From positions 256,990 to 320,989 of the forward strand of contig NZ_QPJU01000003.1 of NCBI RefSeq assembly GCF_003337425.1: a stretch of DNA of 64,000 bases, given 5' to 3'. The DNA comes from Extensimonas vulgaris. Its GTDB lineage: Bacteria; Pseudomonadota; Gammaproteobacteria; Burkholderiales; Burkholderiaceae_C. The first letter of the stretch is position 1. Each line of letters begins with the position of its first letter. A program made the translations under genes and the position numbers. The notes beneath the pieces are model-generated. The model made no database searches, was not told the DNA's origin, and saw only the letters and a list, made by a program, of their open reading frames with translations. Positions 35,908 through 44,815 of this stretch are shown here, one piece after another.

Positions 35908-36441
35908 ATGAGCGTGCCATCCCAGCAAACACCCCCTGCCGTGCGCTACCCCGTCGGGCGCACGCGGTTGCTCGGGGCTGCTTTGCTGGCGCTCGCCGCG
36001 GCGGGCTGGGTGATGCTGGCCGGCTGGGCGGCGCAAGGAGCAGGAACTTCGCCGTGGCGCCTCGCGATGGCCGGCGCGCTGTGTCTGGCATGCAACGGCT
36101 GCGCATGGCATTTTTGGCGTCGCCTGCCGCAAGGCGCGCTGCATTGGGATGGCGAGCGCTGGTGCTTCGAAAATCGCAGCGAGGGTCGCCGTATCGGTGC
36201 CAGGTCTGGCGCTGCGCCCACAGAGGGCGTACCCGAGATCTTGCTCGACTTGCAAGACCATCTGGCGCTGCGCTGGCGCAGCGTGCAAGGGCACCATCAG
36301 TGGCTGTGGCTCACGCGCGCCTCCGACGCGGCGCGCTGGGCAGACTTGCGCCGCGCCATCTATGCGCGCGTTCCGCATGCGGCCGCAGCCAGCGCGGGTG
36401 TTGCCGAAAACGCATCCCCGGATGCGGCGCGATTCCCATGA
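35908..36441 (+). CDS. Hypothetical membrane protein between fabF and rpoE
   Basis: 177 residues, not recognised as a named family. Two hydrophobic segments (about 20-43 and 50-70) are followed by a soluble part with Trp-rich strands (HWDGERWCF, LALRWRS, HQWLWLTR), the look of a small two-TM protein with a cytoplasmic beta domain. The start at 35908 gives MSVPSQQTPP; GGGCTG precedes it as a weak ribosome-binding site. Its stop overlaps the rpoE start (ATGA), so it is translationally coupled to the sigma factor and could take part in envelope-stress signalling, which is an inference from position only. Confidence 0.7.
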   Translation: MSVPSQQTPPAVRYPVGRTRLLGAALLALAAAGWVMLAGWAAQGAGTSPWRLAMAGALCLACNGCAWHFWRRLPQGALHWDGERWCFENRSEGRRIGARSGAAPTEGVPEILLDLQDHLALRWRSVQGHHQWLWLTRASDAARWADLRRAIYARVPHAAAASAGVAENASPDAARFP

Positions 36442-37073
36442 GCGCGCCCGTACCCCCGGCCCCGCCTGCAGCGCCCGACAGCGATCTGCCGCTGGTCGAG
36501 CGCGCGCGCGCGGGCGACCAGCACGCGTTTGCGCTGCTCGTGCACAAATACCAGCGGCGCATAGAGCGCCTGATCGCGCGCATGGTGCGCGACCCCGATC
36601 TGGTGCAAGACATTGCGCAAGAGACATTTTTGCGTGCCTACCGCGCCCTGCACCAGTTCCGCGGCGACGCGCAGTTCTACACCTGGCTGTACCGCATCGC
36701 GGTGAACACTGCGAAAAAAGCGCTGCTCGAGTTGAAGCGCGACCCCCTGATCTATGAAAGTGCCACGGCGCCGGCCAGCGAGGACGAGGAAACTTTCCGC
36801 CCCCAGCAAGAACCAACGAGCACGGAAACCCCGGAAGCCGAGCTCGCGGCACGCGAAGTGGCTGCGGCCGTGCAGGCCGCTGTGGCGGCGCTGCCCGAAG
36901 ACCTGCGCGAAGCCTTGCTGTTGCGCGAGATCGAGGGCCTGAGCTACGACGAGATCGCCGCGGCCATGGGCACGCCCATAGGCACGGTGCGCTCGCGGAT
37001 TTTCCGTGCGCGCGAGGCGGTGTCGGAGCGCGTGCGCCCGCTGCTTGAGAATCAGTCGGGCAAACGCTGGTGA
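36438..37073 (+). CDS. rpoE: ECF sigma factor RpoE (sigma-E)
   Basis: Envelope-stress sigma factor. 211 residues. Sigma-2 region about 28-100 (DQHAFALLVHKYQRRIERLI, DLVQDIAQETFLRAYRAL, FRGDAQFYTWLYRIAVNTA), sigma-4 about 150-200 (LPEDLREALLLREIEGLSYDEIAAAM and GTPIGTVRSRIFRARE), close to E. coli/Pseudomonas RpoE/AlgU. A longer acidic linker (about 115-140) separates the domains. It overlaps the upstream unknown gene by 4 nt and is followed after 37 bp by its anti-sigma factor. A sigma-E promoter (GAACTT/TCTGA type) was looked for upstream but not convincingly found. Confidence 0.95.
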   Translation: MSAPVPPAPPAAPDSDLPLVERARAGDQHAFALLVHKYQRRIERLIARMVRDPDLVQDIAQETFLRAYRALHQFRGDAQFYTWLYRIAVNTAKKALLELKRDPLIYESATAPASEDEETFRPQQEPTSTETPEAELAAREVAAAVQAAVAALPEDLREALLLREIEGLSYDEIAAAMGTPIGTVRSRIFRAREAVSERVRPLLENQSGKRW

Positions 37074-37110
37074 GCGGTGGCGCGGCGCAGAGGAACAAAA
37101 AGGTGCAGCT

Positions 37111-37728
37111 ATGGCGGATGAATCGATCAATGCAGTGAGACAAACGGAACTGCTGTCGGCCCTGGCCGATGGCATGTTGGAAGGTGAAGAGTTGGCGCAG
37201 GCGCTGGACTTGGCCGCGCGCACCGAGGCGCAGCAGACCTGGCAGGTTTATCAACTCGTGGGCGACGTGCTGCGCGCGCCCGAACTTGCGGCGTATGGCC
37301 GCAATGCACTTGCCGAAAGGGTGTGCGCGCAACTTGCGCAGCAAGAGCAGCGACCGCAAGCCGCGGCGGCGGATACGGCGCAAATGCTGCCCGCCGCAGC
37401 GCCGGCGCGCACCGAGGCCGCAAATGCAGCGCAGTTCCGCTGGAAGTGGGTCGTGGGTCTGGCTTCGGTGGCCACGGTGGCCGTGGTCGGCTGGGGCGTG
37501 TTCGGCGTGATGCACGAGGAAGGGACTACCGCCGTGCAACTGGCAGCCCGCCCGCCCGCGGCGCCGTTGGTGGCGGTGGCCGATCCCAACGGTGCGCAGC
37601 AACCCATGCTGCGCGACCCGCGGCTCGACGAACTGCTCGCCGCGCACCAGCAGTACGGCTACACGCCGGCCTTGCAAATGCCGGCGGGCTTCTTGCGCAA
37701 CGCGGCGTTCGAATCTTCGGGGCGCTGA
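37111..37728 (+). CDS. rseA: Anti-sigma-E factor, RseA/MucA-like
   Basis: 205 residues. The RseA N-terminal domain (about 8-75) has the pattern LLSALADGMLEGEELAQALD and WQVYQLVGDVLR that clamps RpoE. One TM follows at about 113-133, leaving a short periplasmic tail (DPRLDELLAAHQQYGYTPAL), the arrangement of a type II membrane anti-sigma factor cut by DegS and RseP. The start at 37111 follows AGAGGAACAAAAAGG. In many relatives rseB and a DegP-type protease follow, but here the next gene (panE) is convergent. Confidence 0.9.
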   Translation: MADESINAVRQTELLSALADGMLEGEELAQALDLAARTEAQQTWQVYQLVGDVLRAPELAAYGRNALAERVCAQLAQQEQRPQAAAADTAQMLPAAAPARTEAANAAQFRWKWVVGLASVATVAVVGWGVFGVMHEEGTTAVQLAARPPAAPLVAVADPNGAQQPMLRDPRLDELLAAHQQYGYTPALQMPAGFLRNAAFESSGR

Positions 37729-37775
37729 GGGCGCTCCTTTTTTGCTTTGTTCGCGCCTCTTTTTGCGCTGCGCCG

Positions 37776-38705
37776 CTACCCGTTTTGCACCACGCGCTTT
37801 TCCAGCAGGCGCACGAGCGTGTGCAGCAGCCGGTTCACGGGCGTGTCCAGGCCCAGCGCGGCGCCGCGGCGCACGATGAAGCCGTTGAGGTGGTCGATCT
37901 CGCTGCGCCGCCCGCGCGCGAGGTCTTGCGCCGTCGAAGAGGTCTGCGTCGGCATGCTCGCGGCGAGCTGGCGCACGCTGTCGTAGAGGTTCTCGGGCAG
38001 CTCTACGCCGCTCGCGCGTGCCACGACCAGGCATTCGCGCACGATGTCGTCCATGACCTGCGCGACGGGCAAGTCGGGGCTTAGCACGATCTCGCCGTAA
38101 CTGAGCTGCGTGAGCGCCGACAAGGGGTTGTAGGCGCAGTTGAGTACCAGTTTGCTCCAGAGCGCGCGCGCCACGTCGTCGGACACTTGCGTGGGGATGC
38201 CCGCGGCTTGCAGGGTGGCGGCGATGTCTGCGCTGGCGGGCGAGGGCGCGAGCACCAGTTCGCCTCGGCCGCGGTGCAGCACATGGCCGGGCCCGGCCAT
38301 TTCGGCGGCGACATAGACCACGGCGGGCAGCACGAGGTGCTGCGGCAGCAGCGCCTGCAGGCGCTCGGCGTTGTCCACGCCGTTTTGCAGGCTCAGCACG
38401 ATGGCGCCGGGGTCAAGGTGCGGGGCCATCGCGCGCGCGGCGCTTTCGGTGTCGGTCGATTTGACGCAAAAAAGCACCCATTGCGCGCCCTGCACGGCGC
38501 TCGGCTCGGTGCTCGCCGCCACCGCGACGCGCTCGGTGAACGACTGCGTCTGCAGCAGCAGGCCCTGCGCTTGGATGGCCTGCACATGCGCGGGGCGGCC
38601 GATCAGCACCACTTCGTGCCCGGCGCGCGCGAGCATGCCGCCGTTGTAGCAGCCCACCGCGCCCGCGCCCATGACGGCGATTTTGGTGTGCCCGGTTTTA
38701 AGCAT
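37776..38705 (-). CDS. panE: 2-dehydropantoate 2-reductase (ketopantoate reductase)
   Basis: NADPH-dependent reduction of ketopantoate to pantoate in pantothenate/CoA synthesis. 309 residues. N-terminal Rossmann GAGAVGCYNGG (13-23; most family members have F/Y where N stands), VKSTDTESAA, SLQNGVDN, and catalytic lysine region ALWSKLVLNCAYNPLSAL, then the helical ApbA C-terminal domain with GRRSEIDHLNG. Several PanE paralogs of unknown substrate exist in Burkholderiales, so the symbol is tentative. The start codon abuts a dispersed repeat. Convergent with rseA. Confidence 0.85.
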   Translation of the reverse strand: MLKTGHTKIAVMGAGAVGCYNGGMLARAGHEVVLIGRPAHVQAIQAQGLLLQTQSFTERVAVAASTEPSAVQGAQWVLFCVKSTDTESAARAMAPHLDPGAIVLSLQNGVDNAERLQALLPQHLVLPAVVYVAAEMAGPGHVLHRGRGELVLAPSPASADIAATLQAAGIPTQVSDDVARALWSKLVLNCAYNPLSALTQLSYGEIVLSPDLPVAQVMDDIVRECLVVARASGVELPENLYDSVRQLAASMPTQTSSTAQDLARGRRSEIDHLNGFIVRRGAALGLDTPVNRLLHTLVRLLEKRVVQNG

Positions 38706-38757
38706 AAAAATGGCCTCTAAGGCATATACAGCAAGCGCTAGCAGCTACTGAATACGT
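38703..38757 (+). repeat. Dispersed ~45-bp repeat, copy 9
   Basis: AAAAATGGCCTCTAAGGCAT, then ACAGCAAGCGCTAGCAGCTACTGAA: a well-preserved copy that fills the gap between panE (start at its edge) and the YeeE-like gene (stop at its other edge). Confidence 0.8.
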
Positions 38758-38759
38758 AG

Positions 38760-39185
38760 TCATTGCCGCGCCCGCAGCCCCTGCACGAGCGCACCGAGCG
38801 CGATGCCGGCGAGCGCCCACAGCATGCTCCAGTTGCCCGCGCCCAGGCCCGCGATCGCCGGCCCCGGGCACACGCCGCACAGCCCCCAACCTATGCCAAA
38901 GAGCGCCGCGCCCACGGCGGTGTCGCGGTTCCAGGCGCTCGGGTGCGTGTGAAACTGCCCGCCAAGCAGTGGGCGCGTGAGCAGGCGCGGCGCGAGCTTG
39001 TAAGCCAGCAGCGTCACGAGCACGCCGCCGCCCATCACGAGCGCGAGGCCGAAGTCCTGCAGGCGCAGAAAACTCAGCACCACCTCGGGCCGGATCATGG
39101 TGGAAAGCGCGAGGCCAAAGCCGAACAGCGCGCCCGCGAGCAGCGTGGCGAGCAGGCGTAAAGGGGTCAGGGAAGTGCCGCTCAT
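38760..39185 (-). CDS. YeeE/YedE-family half-transporter, second subunit (DUF6691 type)
   Basis: 141 residues with four hydrophobic segments. GALFGFGLALSTM, GGQFHTHPSAWNRDTAVGAA and GIGWGLCGVCPGPAIAG hold the family's conserved Cys in the Gx2WGLCGxCPGP motif. YeeE/YedE proteins (TsuA) import thiosulfate or related sulfur compounds; in many bacteria the ten-TM protein is split in two genes as here. The start overlaps the neighbour's stop by 4 nt, so the halves are made together. No TusA-like partner gene follows; the substrate is inferred. Confidence 0.85.
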   Translation of the reverse strand: MSGTSLTPLRLLATLLAGALFGFGLALSTMIRPEVVLSFLRLQDFGLALVMGGGVLVTLLAYKLAPRLLTRPLLGGQFHTHPSAWNRDTAVGAALFGIGWGLCGVCPGPAIAGLGAGNWSMLWALAGIALGALVQGLRARQ

Positions 39186-39655
39186 GCCAGCCACCTCGCA
39201 ACCAGGTTGGCGGTGACAAAAGCCGTGGCCATGAAGGTGAGCACGGCCAGCAGCGAAGGCCACTGCAGCGAGCCCAGCCCGCAGATGCCGTGGCCCGAGG
39301 TGCAGCCGTTGCCCAGCCGCGCGCCGTAGCCCACGAAAAAGCCGCCCACGAGCAGCTGCCACACAGGCACGCTGGTGCTTTGCGCCGCACCGTGCGCAAA
39401 GCCGAGCCACCACACGAACGTGCCCAGGATCAGGCCCAGCGCATACACGAGCCGCCACGCGCGCGAGGCCGTGAAGCGTTCTTGTTGGAAGAACGGCCGC
39501 CGCAGCACGTACGACCAGCTTGAGGAAAACACCGTGCTCATGCCGCCGATCAGGCCCGTGCACACGAACAGCAGCGCCACGCCGGCGCCAATGCAAAGTC
39601 CGCCGAGCAGGTAGTGCTGCCAGCCGAGCGGGAAGAGGGAAAAGGTGGAGTTCAT
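39182..39655 (-). CDS. YeeE/YedE-family half-transporter, first subunit
   Basis: 157 residues, about four hydrophobic segments. It carries the diagnostic GARLGNGCTSGHGICGLG (near 109-126), where the cysteine is thought to relay sulfur, and GLCIGAGVALLFVCTGLIGG at the N terminus. First gene of the two-gene operon, coupled by a 4-nt overlap to the second half. Related pairs often occur with sulfur-oxidation or rhodanese genes (PRK/BigR regulon), but none is present here. The 66-bp gap to the dusA stop holds no recognised regulator site. Confidence 0.87.
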   Translation of the reverse strand: MNSTFSLFPLGWQHYLLGGLCIGAGVALLFVCTGLIGGMSTVFSSSWSYVLRRPFFQQERFTASRAWRLVYALGLILGTFVWWLGFAHGAAQSTSVPVWQLLVGGFFVGYGARLGNGCTSGHGICGLGSLQWPSLLAVLTFMATAFVTANLVARWLA

Positions 39656-39721
39656 GGGGCGCGATTATGCGCAACGGGCGTCGAAATGCGCAGAGCGCAG
39701 AGGTGCCCACCCACGCCCTTT

Positions 39722-40753
39722 TCACAGCGGCTCACAGAGCGATGGTTTCGGCGCGCCCGGCACGCGCGCGCGCGCCATCACTTCGGCTGCGGGCAGGTGC
39801 TTGAGGCGGTGGTCGCTCCAGACCTGGCGCCAGCGGCGTGCGCCGGGCAGGCCGTGGCGCAGGCCCAGCATGTGGCGGGCGATGGAGTACCACGGTGTGC
39901 CGTGCGCGGCGGCTTCGCGCTCCATGTAGCGCACCATGGCTTCTTCGACAGCCTCGTGCGTCAGCGTGGCGGGCGCGGCGCCGAAGTAGCGCGCGTCCCA
40001 GCTGGCGAGCCACCAGGGGTTGTGGTACGCGGCGCGGCCCACCATGGCGCCGTCCAGTCCCGCATCGAGCTGCGCCTGCACGGCCGCGTCGGTGTCGAGG
40101 CCGCCGTTCACGACGATCGTGAGCGCGGGAAAGTCGGCCTTGAGCGCGCGCGCGACGTTGTAGCGCAGCGGCGGAATCTCGCGGTTTTCCTTGGGCGAGA
40201 GGCCCTCGAGCCAGGCGTTGCGTGCATGCACGATGAACACCCGGCAGCCGGCCTCGGCCACGGTGCCGACGAAGTCGCGCACGAAGGCGTAGCGCTCGTC
40301 GCGGCCTATGCCTATGCGGTGCTTGACGGTGATGGGCAGCGACACTGTGTCGGCCATGGCCTTGACGCAGTCGGCCACGAGGCGCGGCTCGTGCATCAGG
40401 CAGGCGCCGAACGCGCCGCGCTGCACACGCTCGCTCGGGCAGCCGCAGTTGAGGTTGACCTCGTCGTAGCCCCAGCGCTGTGCCAGGCGTGCGCACTGCG
40501 CCAGATCGGCGGGTTCGCTGCCGCCCAGTTGCAGCGCGACGGGGTGCTCCTCTGCAGAAAAAAGCAAATGCCGCGCCACGTCCCCGTGCAGCAGCGCGCC
40601 CGTGGTCACCATTTCGGTGTAGAGCCGCGCGTGGCGGCTCAGCAAGCGGTGAAAGTAGCGGCAATGGCGGTCGGTCCAATCGAGCATGGGCGCGACGCTC
40701 AGGCGCCAGGGGCTGTAAGTCGTTGGCGGGGAAGGGGGGGTCGTTTGCAGCAC
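39722..40753 (-). CDS. dusA: tRNA-dihydrouridine synthase A
   Basis: FMN enzyme that reduces U20/U20a in the tRNA D-loop. 343 residues. SVAPMLDWTDRHCRYFHRLL near 19-38 is DusA-specific. Catalytic Cys105 lies in NLNCGCPSERV, then GAFGACLM, VKHRIGIG, IVHARNAWLEGLSPKENREIPP and NGGLDT. The DusA assignment over DusB/C rests on the WTDRHCRYF and SPKENREIPP motifs. The C terminus is extended by a short basic tail. Single gene; the 54-bp gap to qmcA contains no visible promoter elements. Confidence 0.93.
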   Translation of the reverse strand: MLQTTPPSPPTTYSPWRLSVAPMLDWTDRHCRYFHRLLSRHARLYTEMVTTGALLHGDVARHLLFSAEEHPVALQLGGSEPADLAQCARLAQRWGYDEVNLNCGCPSERVQRGAFGACLMHEPRLVADCVKAMADTVSLPITVKHRIGIGRDERYAFVRDFVGTVAEAGCRVFIVHARNAWLEGLSPKENREIPPLRYNVARALKADFPALTIVVNGGLDTDAAVQAQLDAGLDGAMVGRAAYHNPWWLASWDARYFGAAPATLTHEAVEEAMVRYMEREAAAHGTPWYSIARHMLGLRHGLPGARRWRQVWSDHRLKHLPAAEVMARARVPGAPKPSLCEPL

Positions 40754-40807
40754 AAAAAATCAAAAAGGAGCGATGGGGGAATGACCAAAGGCAGAGGCAG
40801 AGCGCGC

Positions 40808-41725
40808 TCAGCGCCCCGCGGCCGGCGTCTGCAGCATTTTCATGGCCGAGCCCAGCAGCGTGGCGACTTCGCTCATGTTGCTGGGCACGATCAGCGTGGT
40901 ATTCGCGTCGGCGGCGACCTTGCCGTAGGCTTCCACGGCTTTTTCGGCGACCTTGAGCTGCACCGCCTGTTCGCCGCCGGGCTGGCGGATGGCCGCGGCC
41001 ACGCGCGTCAGGGCCTCGGCGGTGGCTTCGGCCACGGCGAGGATGGACGCCGCCTCGCCCTGGGCCCTGTTGATCGCGGCCTGTTTTTCGCCTTCGGAGC
41101 GCGCGATGAAGGCCTCGCGCTCGCCCGTGGCGAGGTTGATCTGCTCCTGCCGCTTGCCTTCGGAGGCCGCGATCAGCGCGCGCTTTTCGCGCTCGGCGGT
41201 GATCTGCGCCTGCATGGAGCGCAGGATTTCGGCAGGCGGCGTGAGGTCTTTGATCTCGTAGCGCAGCACCTTCACGCCCCAGTTGAGCGCGGCCTCGTCG
41301 ATGGCGTTGACCACCTGGGCGTTGATCATCTCGCGCTCCTCGAAGGTTTTGTCGAGTTCGAGCCTGCCGATCACGCTGCGCAGCGTGGTCTGCGCGAGCT
41401 GCGTGATCGCGACCACGTAGTTCGAGGCGCCGTAGCTCGCGCGCATGGGGTCGGTGACCTGGAAGTAGAGGATGCCATCGACCTTCAGCTGCGTGTTGTC
41501 CTTGGTGATGCAGACCTGCTCGGGCACGTCGAGCGGGATTTCCTTCAAGCTGTGCTTGTAGGCGATTTTGTCGATGAAGGGCACGATGAAGTTGAGCCCC
41601 GGCGTGAGCGTGCCGGCGTACTTGCCCAGGCGTTCTTTGACCCAGGCGTGCTGCTGCGGCACGACCTGCACCGAGCGCGCGATGAAGATGACGGCGATGA
41701 TGAAAACGACGATGGCGATGGGCAT
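40808..41725 (-). CDS. qmcA: SPFH/Band-7 (stomatin-like) membrane protein, QmcA type
   Basis: 305 residues from MPIAIVVFIIAVIF, one N-terminal TM (about 2-16), then the Band-7 domain (about 20-200: VPQQHAWVKERLGKYAGTL, LDVPEQVCITKDN) and a long Ala/Glu-rich coiled coil (EKRALIAASEGKRQEQINLA...). Scaffold of membrane microdomains; E. coli QmcA associates with FtsH-related quality control. It is paired with an NfeD gene upstream, the usual partner in this family. The start is set by the TM at its first residues; an upstream in-frame start would add a disordered leader. Confidence 0.92.
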   Translation of the reverse strand: MPIAIVVFIIAVIFIARSVQVVPQQHAWVKERLGKYAGTLTPGLNFIVPFIDKIAYKHSLKEIPLDVPEQVCITKDNTQLKVDGILYFQVTDPMRASYGASNYVVAITQLAQTTLRSVIGRLELDKTFEEREMINAQVVNAIDEAALNWGVKVLRYEIKDLTPPAEILRSMQAQITAEREKRALIAASEGKRQEQINLATGEREAFIARSEGEKQAAINRAQGEAASILAVAEATAEALTRVAAAIRQPGGEQAVQLKVAEKAVEAYGKVAADANTTLIVPSNMSEVATLLGSAMKMLQTPAAGR

Positions 41726-41783
41726 GGCGGGCCTCGGTGCGGATGGTGAAGGAACAGATCGAAGGAGGGGGCTTGCAAGGCCG

Positions 41784-42245
41784 TCAGGCGGGATCAGCAG
41801 GGTCGGCAGGATGGGCTGCATCGAGGGGCTCGACCAGCAGCCGGCTGCCCACGAGCTCGGCCACGCGGTGCGCTCCGGGGCGCGGCGTGGCGCCGGGGCG
41901 GTGCAGGGCCGTCCAGAGCGTGCCGCGGTAGCGCACGGTGGCGGTGCCGTCGGGGTTCCATTGGCTGATGGTGACGATCTCGCCCACGTCGAGGTTCACG
42001 CTGCGGTCGGCGCGTGCCGAGGGCGCGCCCGCGGGCTTTTTGCGCACCAGGTAGCAGGCCAGCACTGCGCCCATGCCCACCGCGGAGGCGCTGAGGGTTT
42101 GCACCAGCGTGCCCAGGCCCGCGTGCGCCGCAAGCGCGCCCGCAGCCAGGCCCAGCGCCAGCATCAGCAGGTAAAAAGTGCCGGTGAGCAACTCGGCCAG
42201 CACGGCCACGCCGGCCAACAGCCACCAGAGGGTGGGGGTTTCCAT
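41784..42245 (-). CDS. NfeD-family membrane protein (partner of the stomatin-like protein)
   Basis: 153 residues. Three or four hydrophobic segments (about 5-65), then a C-terminal OB-fold domain (about 85-150: RSVNLDVGEIVTISQWNPDG, TATVRYRGTLWTAL), the short NfeD1b form without the ClpP-like protease. Short NfeD proteins occur beside SPFH genes and are thought to build membrane-raft complexes. It precedes qmcA by 58 bp on the same strand and is divergent from the decarboxylase gene. The function is inferred from the pairing. Confidence 0.88.
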   Translation of the reverse strand: METPTLWWLLAGVAVLAELLTGTFYLLMLALGLAAGALAAHAGLGTLVQTLSASAVGMGAVLACYLVRKKPAGAPSARADRSVNLDVGEIVTISQWNPDGTATVRYRGTLWTALHRPGATPRPGAHRVAELVGSRLLVEPLDAAHPADPADPA

Positions 42246-42434
42246 GGGATGGGGTGTTCAGCAATGAAGGTGCCGCTATTGTGCGGGATGGCTTGCCCGT
42301 GGCGCGCAATGACGTAACGAGGGTTCACGAAGGGCGCACGACGCAGTCACATGGATTCCGTACACTTCGCGCCTTTCTTCTTTTGGATGCGGCTGCCGCA
42401 GATGCTGCGGCGGCGCAAGGCACGGAGGCTGTGC

Positions 42435-44801
42435 ATGAAGTTTCGTTTTCCCATCGTCATCATCGACGAAGACTACCGTTCCGAAAACACCTCGGGGCTG
42501 GGCATTCGCGCGCTGGCGCAGGCCATAGAGGCTGAAGGCTTCGAGGTGCTGGGCGTGACCAGCTATGGCGACCTGTCGCAGTTCGCGCAGCAGCAAAGCC
42601 GCGCCAGCGCCTTCATCCTGTCGATCGACGATGAGGAGTTCACGCTCGAGTCCGGCCTGGACCCTGCGGTGCTGAACCTGCGCAACTTCATCGGCCAGGT
42701 GCGGCGCAAGAACGCCGACGTGCCCATCTATCTGCACGGCGAGACCAAGACCAGCCGCCACCTGCCCAACGACATCCTGCGCGAGCTGCACGGCTTCATA
42801 CACATGTTCGAGGACACGCCCGAGTTCGTCGCCAAGCACATCGTGCGCGAGGCCAAGAGTTATCTCGAGGGCATTCAGCCGCCGTTTTTCAAGGCGCTGC
42901 TCGACTACGCCGAGGACGGTTCGTATTCGTGGCACTGCCCGGGGCATTCGGGCGGCGTGGCCTTCCTCAAAAGCCCGATCGGCCAGATGTACCACCAGTT
43001 CTACGGCGAAAACATGCTGCGCGCCGACGTGTGCAACGCGGTGGAGGAGCTGGGCCAGCTGCTCGACCACAACGGCGCCATCGGCGAGAGCGAGCGCAAT
43101 GCGGCGCGCATCTTCAACGCCGACCACTGCTTTTTCGTGACCAACGGCACCAGCACTTCGAACAAGATCGTCTGGCACCACACGGTGGCGCCGGGCGACG
43201 TGGTGGTGGTCGATCGCAACTGCCACAAGTCGGTGCTGCACAGCATCATCATGACGGGCGCGATCCCCGTGTTTCTCAAGCCCACGCGCAACCACTTTGG
43301 CATCATCGGGCCGATCCCGCAAAGCGAATTCGAGCCCGCGGCCATAGAGGCCAAGATGCGTGCGAACCCGCTGCTGCAAGGCGTGGACGTGAAAAAAATC
43401 CGCCCGCGCGTGCTCACGCTCACGCAGTCCACCTACGACGGCGTGCTCTACAACACCGAAACCATCAAGTCCATGGTGGACGGTTACGTGGACAACCTGC
43501 ACTTCGACGAAGCCTGGCTGCCGCACGCGGCCTTTCACCCCTTTTACGGCAGCTACCACGCCATGGGCAAGAAGCGCGCGCGGCCCAAGCATTCGGTGGT
43601 GTATTCGACGCAGTCGATCCACAAGCTGCTGGCCGGCATCAGCCAGGCGAGCCACGTGCTCGTGCAGGATTCCCAAACCATCAAGCTCGACCGGCACCTG
43701 TTCAACGAAGCCTACCTGATGCACACGAGCACCAGCCCGCAATACAGCATCATCGCGAGCTGCGACGTGGCCGCCGCGATGATGGAGCCGCCCGGCGGCA
43801 CGGCGCTGGTCGAGGAAAGCATCCTCGAGGCGCTGGACTTTCGCCGCGCGATGCGCAAGGTCGAGGCCGAGTTTGGCGAGAACGACTGGTGGTTCAAGGT
43901 CTGGGGGCCGCAAAAGCTCGTCGAAGAGGACATAGGCCGCGCCGAAGACTGGATCTTTCGCCGCGATGGCCGCAGCGCCGGCGAAGGGGGCGACGATTGG
44001 CACGGCTTCGGCGAGCTGGCCGACGGCTTCAACATGCTCGACCCGATCAAGTCCACCATCGTCACGCCGGGGCTGAACCTCGACGGCAAGTTCGACCCCA
44101 CGGGCATCCCCGCGTCCATCGTCACCAAATACCTGGCCGAGCACGGCGTGGTGGTCGAAAAAACCGGGCTCTACAGCTTTTTCATCATGTTCACCATCGG
44201 CATCACCAAGGGCCGCTGGAACACCTTGCTCACGGCGCTGCAGCAGTTCAAGGACGACTACGAAAAAAACCAGCCCATGTGGCGCATCCTGCCCGAGTTC
44301 TGCCAGCAGCACCGGCGCTACGAGCGCATGGGCCTGCGCGACCTGTGCCAGCACGTGCACGAGATGTACGCCAAATACGACATTGCGCGCCTCACGACCG
44401 AGATGTACCTGTCAGACCTGCAGCCGGCCATGAACCCGGCCGACGCCTACGCGCACATCGCGCAGCGCAAGACCGAGCGCGTGGAGATCGACCACCTCGA
44501 AGGGCGCATCACCGTGGGCCTGCTCACGCCGTATCCGCCGGGGATTCCGCTGTTGATCCCGGGCGAGGTGTTCAACCGCAAGATCGTCGATTACCTCAAG
44601 TTTGCGCGCGAATTTGCCAAGCTCTGCCCGGGCTTCGAGACCGACATCCACGGCCTGGTCGAAGAGATCGACGCCCACGGCCACGTGCGCTTTTATGCCG
44701 ACTGCGTGACCGAAAAGCCGCAGCGCCAGCCCAAGCACCTGGCCACGGCCGACAACTTGGTGCAGCTGGGCGACGACGGGCCTTACGGCCGCATTCTCTG
44801 A
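42435..44801 (+). CDS. PLP-dependent Orn/Lys/Arg decarboxylase (fold III, AdiA/LdcC-like)
   Basis: 788 residues from MKFRFPIVII with CACGGAGG upstream. N-terminal wing (flavodoxin-like, about 1-125), PLP domain with HCPGHSGGVAFLKSP (about 160), the NGTSTSNKIVWHH loop, HFDEAWLPHAAFHPFY, and the PLP lysine near 397 in QSIHKLLAGISQ; then the C-terminal domain (LTPYPPGIPLLIPGE). Decarboxylates arginine, lysine or ornithine to agmatine, cadaverine or putrescine, for polyamines or acid resistance. The motif set is closest to the biodegradative arginine/lysine group, but the substrate cannot be fixed. No antiporter (AdiC/CadB) is adjacent, which argues for a biosynthetic role. Single gene. Confidence 0.93.
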   Translation: MKFRFPIVIIDEDYRSENTSGLGIRALAQAIEAEGFEVLGVTSYGDLSQFAQQQSRASAFILSIDDEEFTLESGLDPAVLNLRNFIGQVRRKNADVPIYLHGETKTSRHLPNDILRELHGFIHMFEDTPEFVAKHIVREAKSYLEGIQPPFFKALLDYAEDGSYSWHCPGHSGGVAFLKSPIGQMYHQFYGENMLRADVCNAVEELGQLLDHNGAIGESERNAARIFNADHCFFVTNGTSTSNKIVWHHTVAPGDVVVVDRNCHKSVLHSIIMTGAIPVFLKPTRNHFGIIGPIPQSEFEPAAIEAKMRANPLLQGVDVKKIRPRVLTLTQSTYDGVLYNTETIKSMVDGYVDNLHFDEAWLPHAAFHPFYGSYHAMGKKRARPKHSVVYSTQSIHKLLAGISQASHVLVQDSQTIKLDRHLFNEAYLMHTSTSPQYSIIASCDVAAAMMEPPGGTALVEESILEALDFRRAMRKVEAEFGENDWWFKVWGPQKLVEEDIGRAEDWIFRRDGRSAGEGGDDWHGFGELADGFNMLDPIKSTIVTPGLNLDGKFDPTGIPASIVTKYLAEHGVVVEKTGLYSFFIMFTIGITKGRWNTLLTALQQFKDDYEKNQPMWRILPEFCQQHRRYERMGLRDLCQHVHEMYAKYDIARLTTEMYLSDLQPAMNPADAYAHIAQRKTERVEIDHLEGRITVGLLTPYPPGIPLLIPGEVFNRKIVDYLKFAREFAKLCPGFETDIHGLVEEIDAHGHVRFYADCVTEKPQRQPKHLATADNLVQLGDDGPYGRIL

Positions 44802-44815
44802 ACTGCAGGCGGGGC

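Noticed and set aside
35695-38034. A 779-codon frame antisense to fabF-rpoE-rseA
   Set aside because: Arg/Ala/Pro-rich shadow that crosses several genuine genes.
42276-44360. Long frames on both strands over the decarboxylase gene
   Set aside because: The decarboxylase has all PLP motifs; the other frames have no recognisable domain and His/Val/Leu-rich composition.
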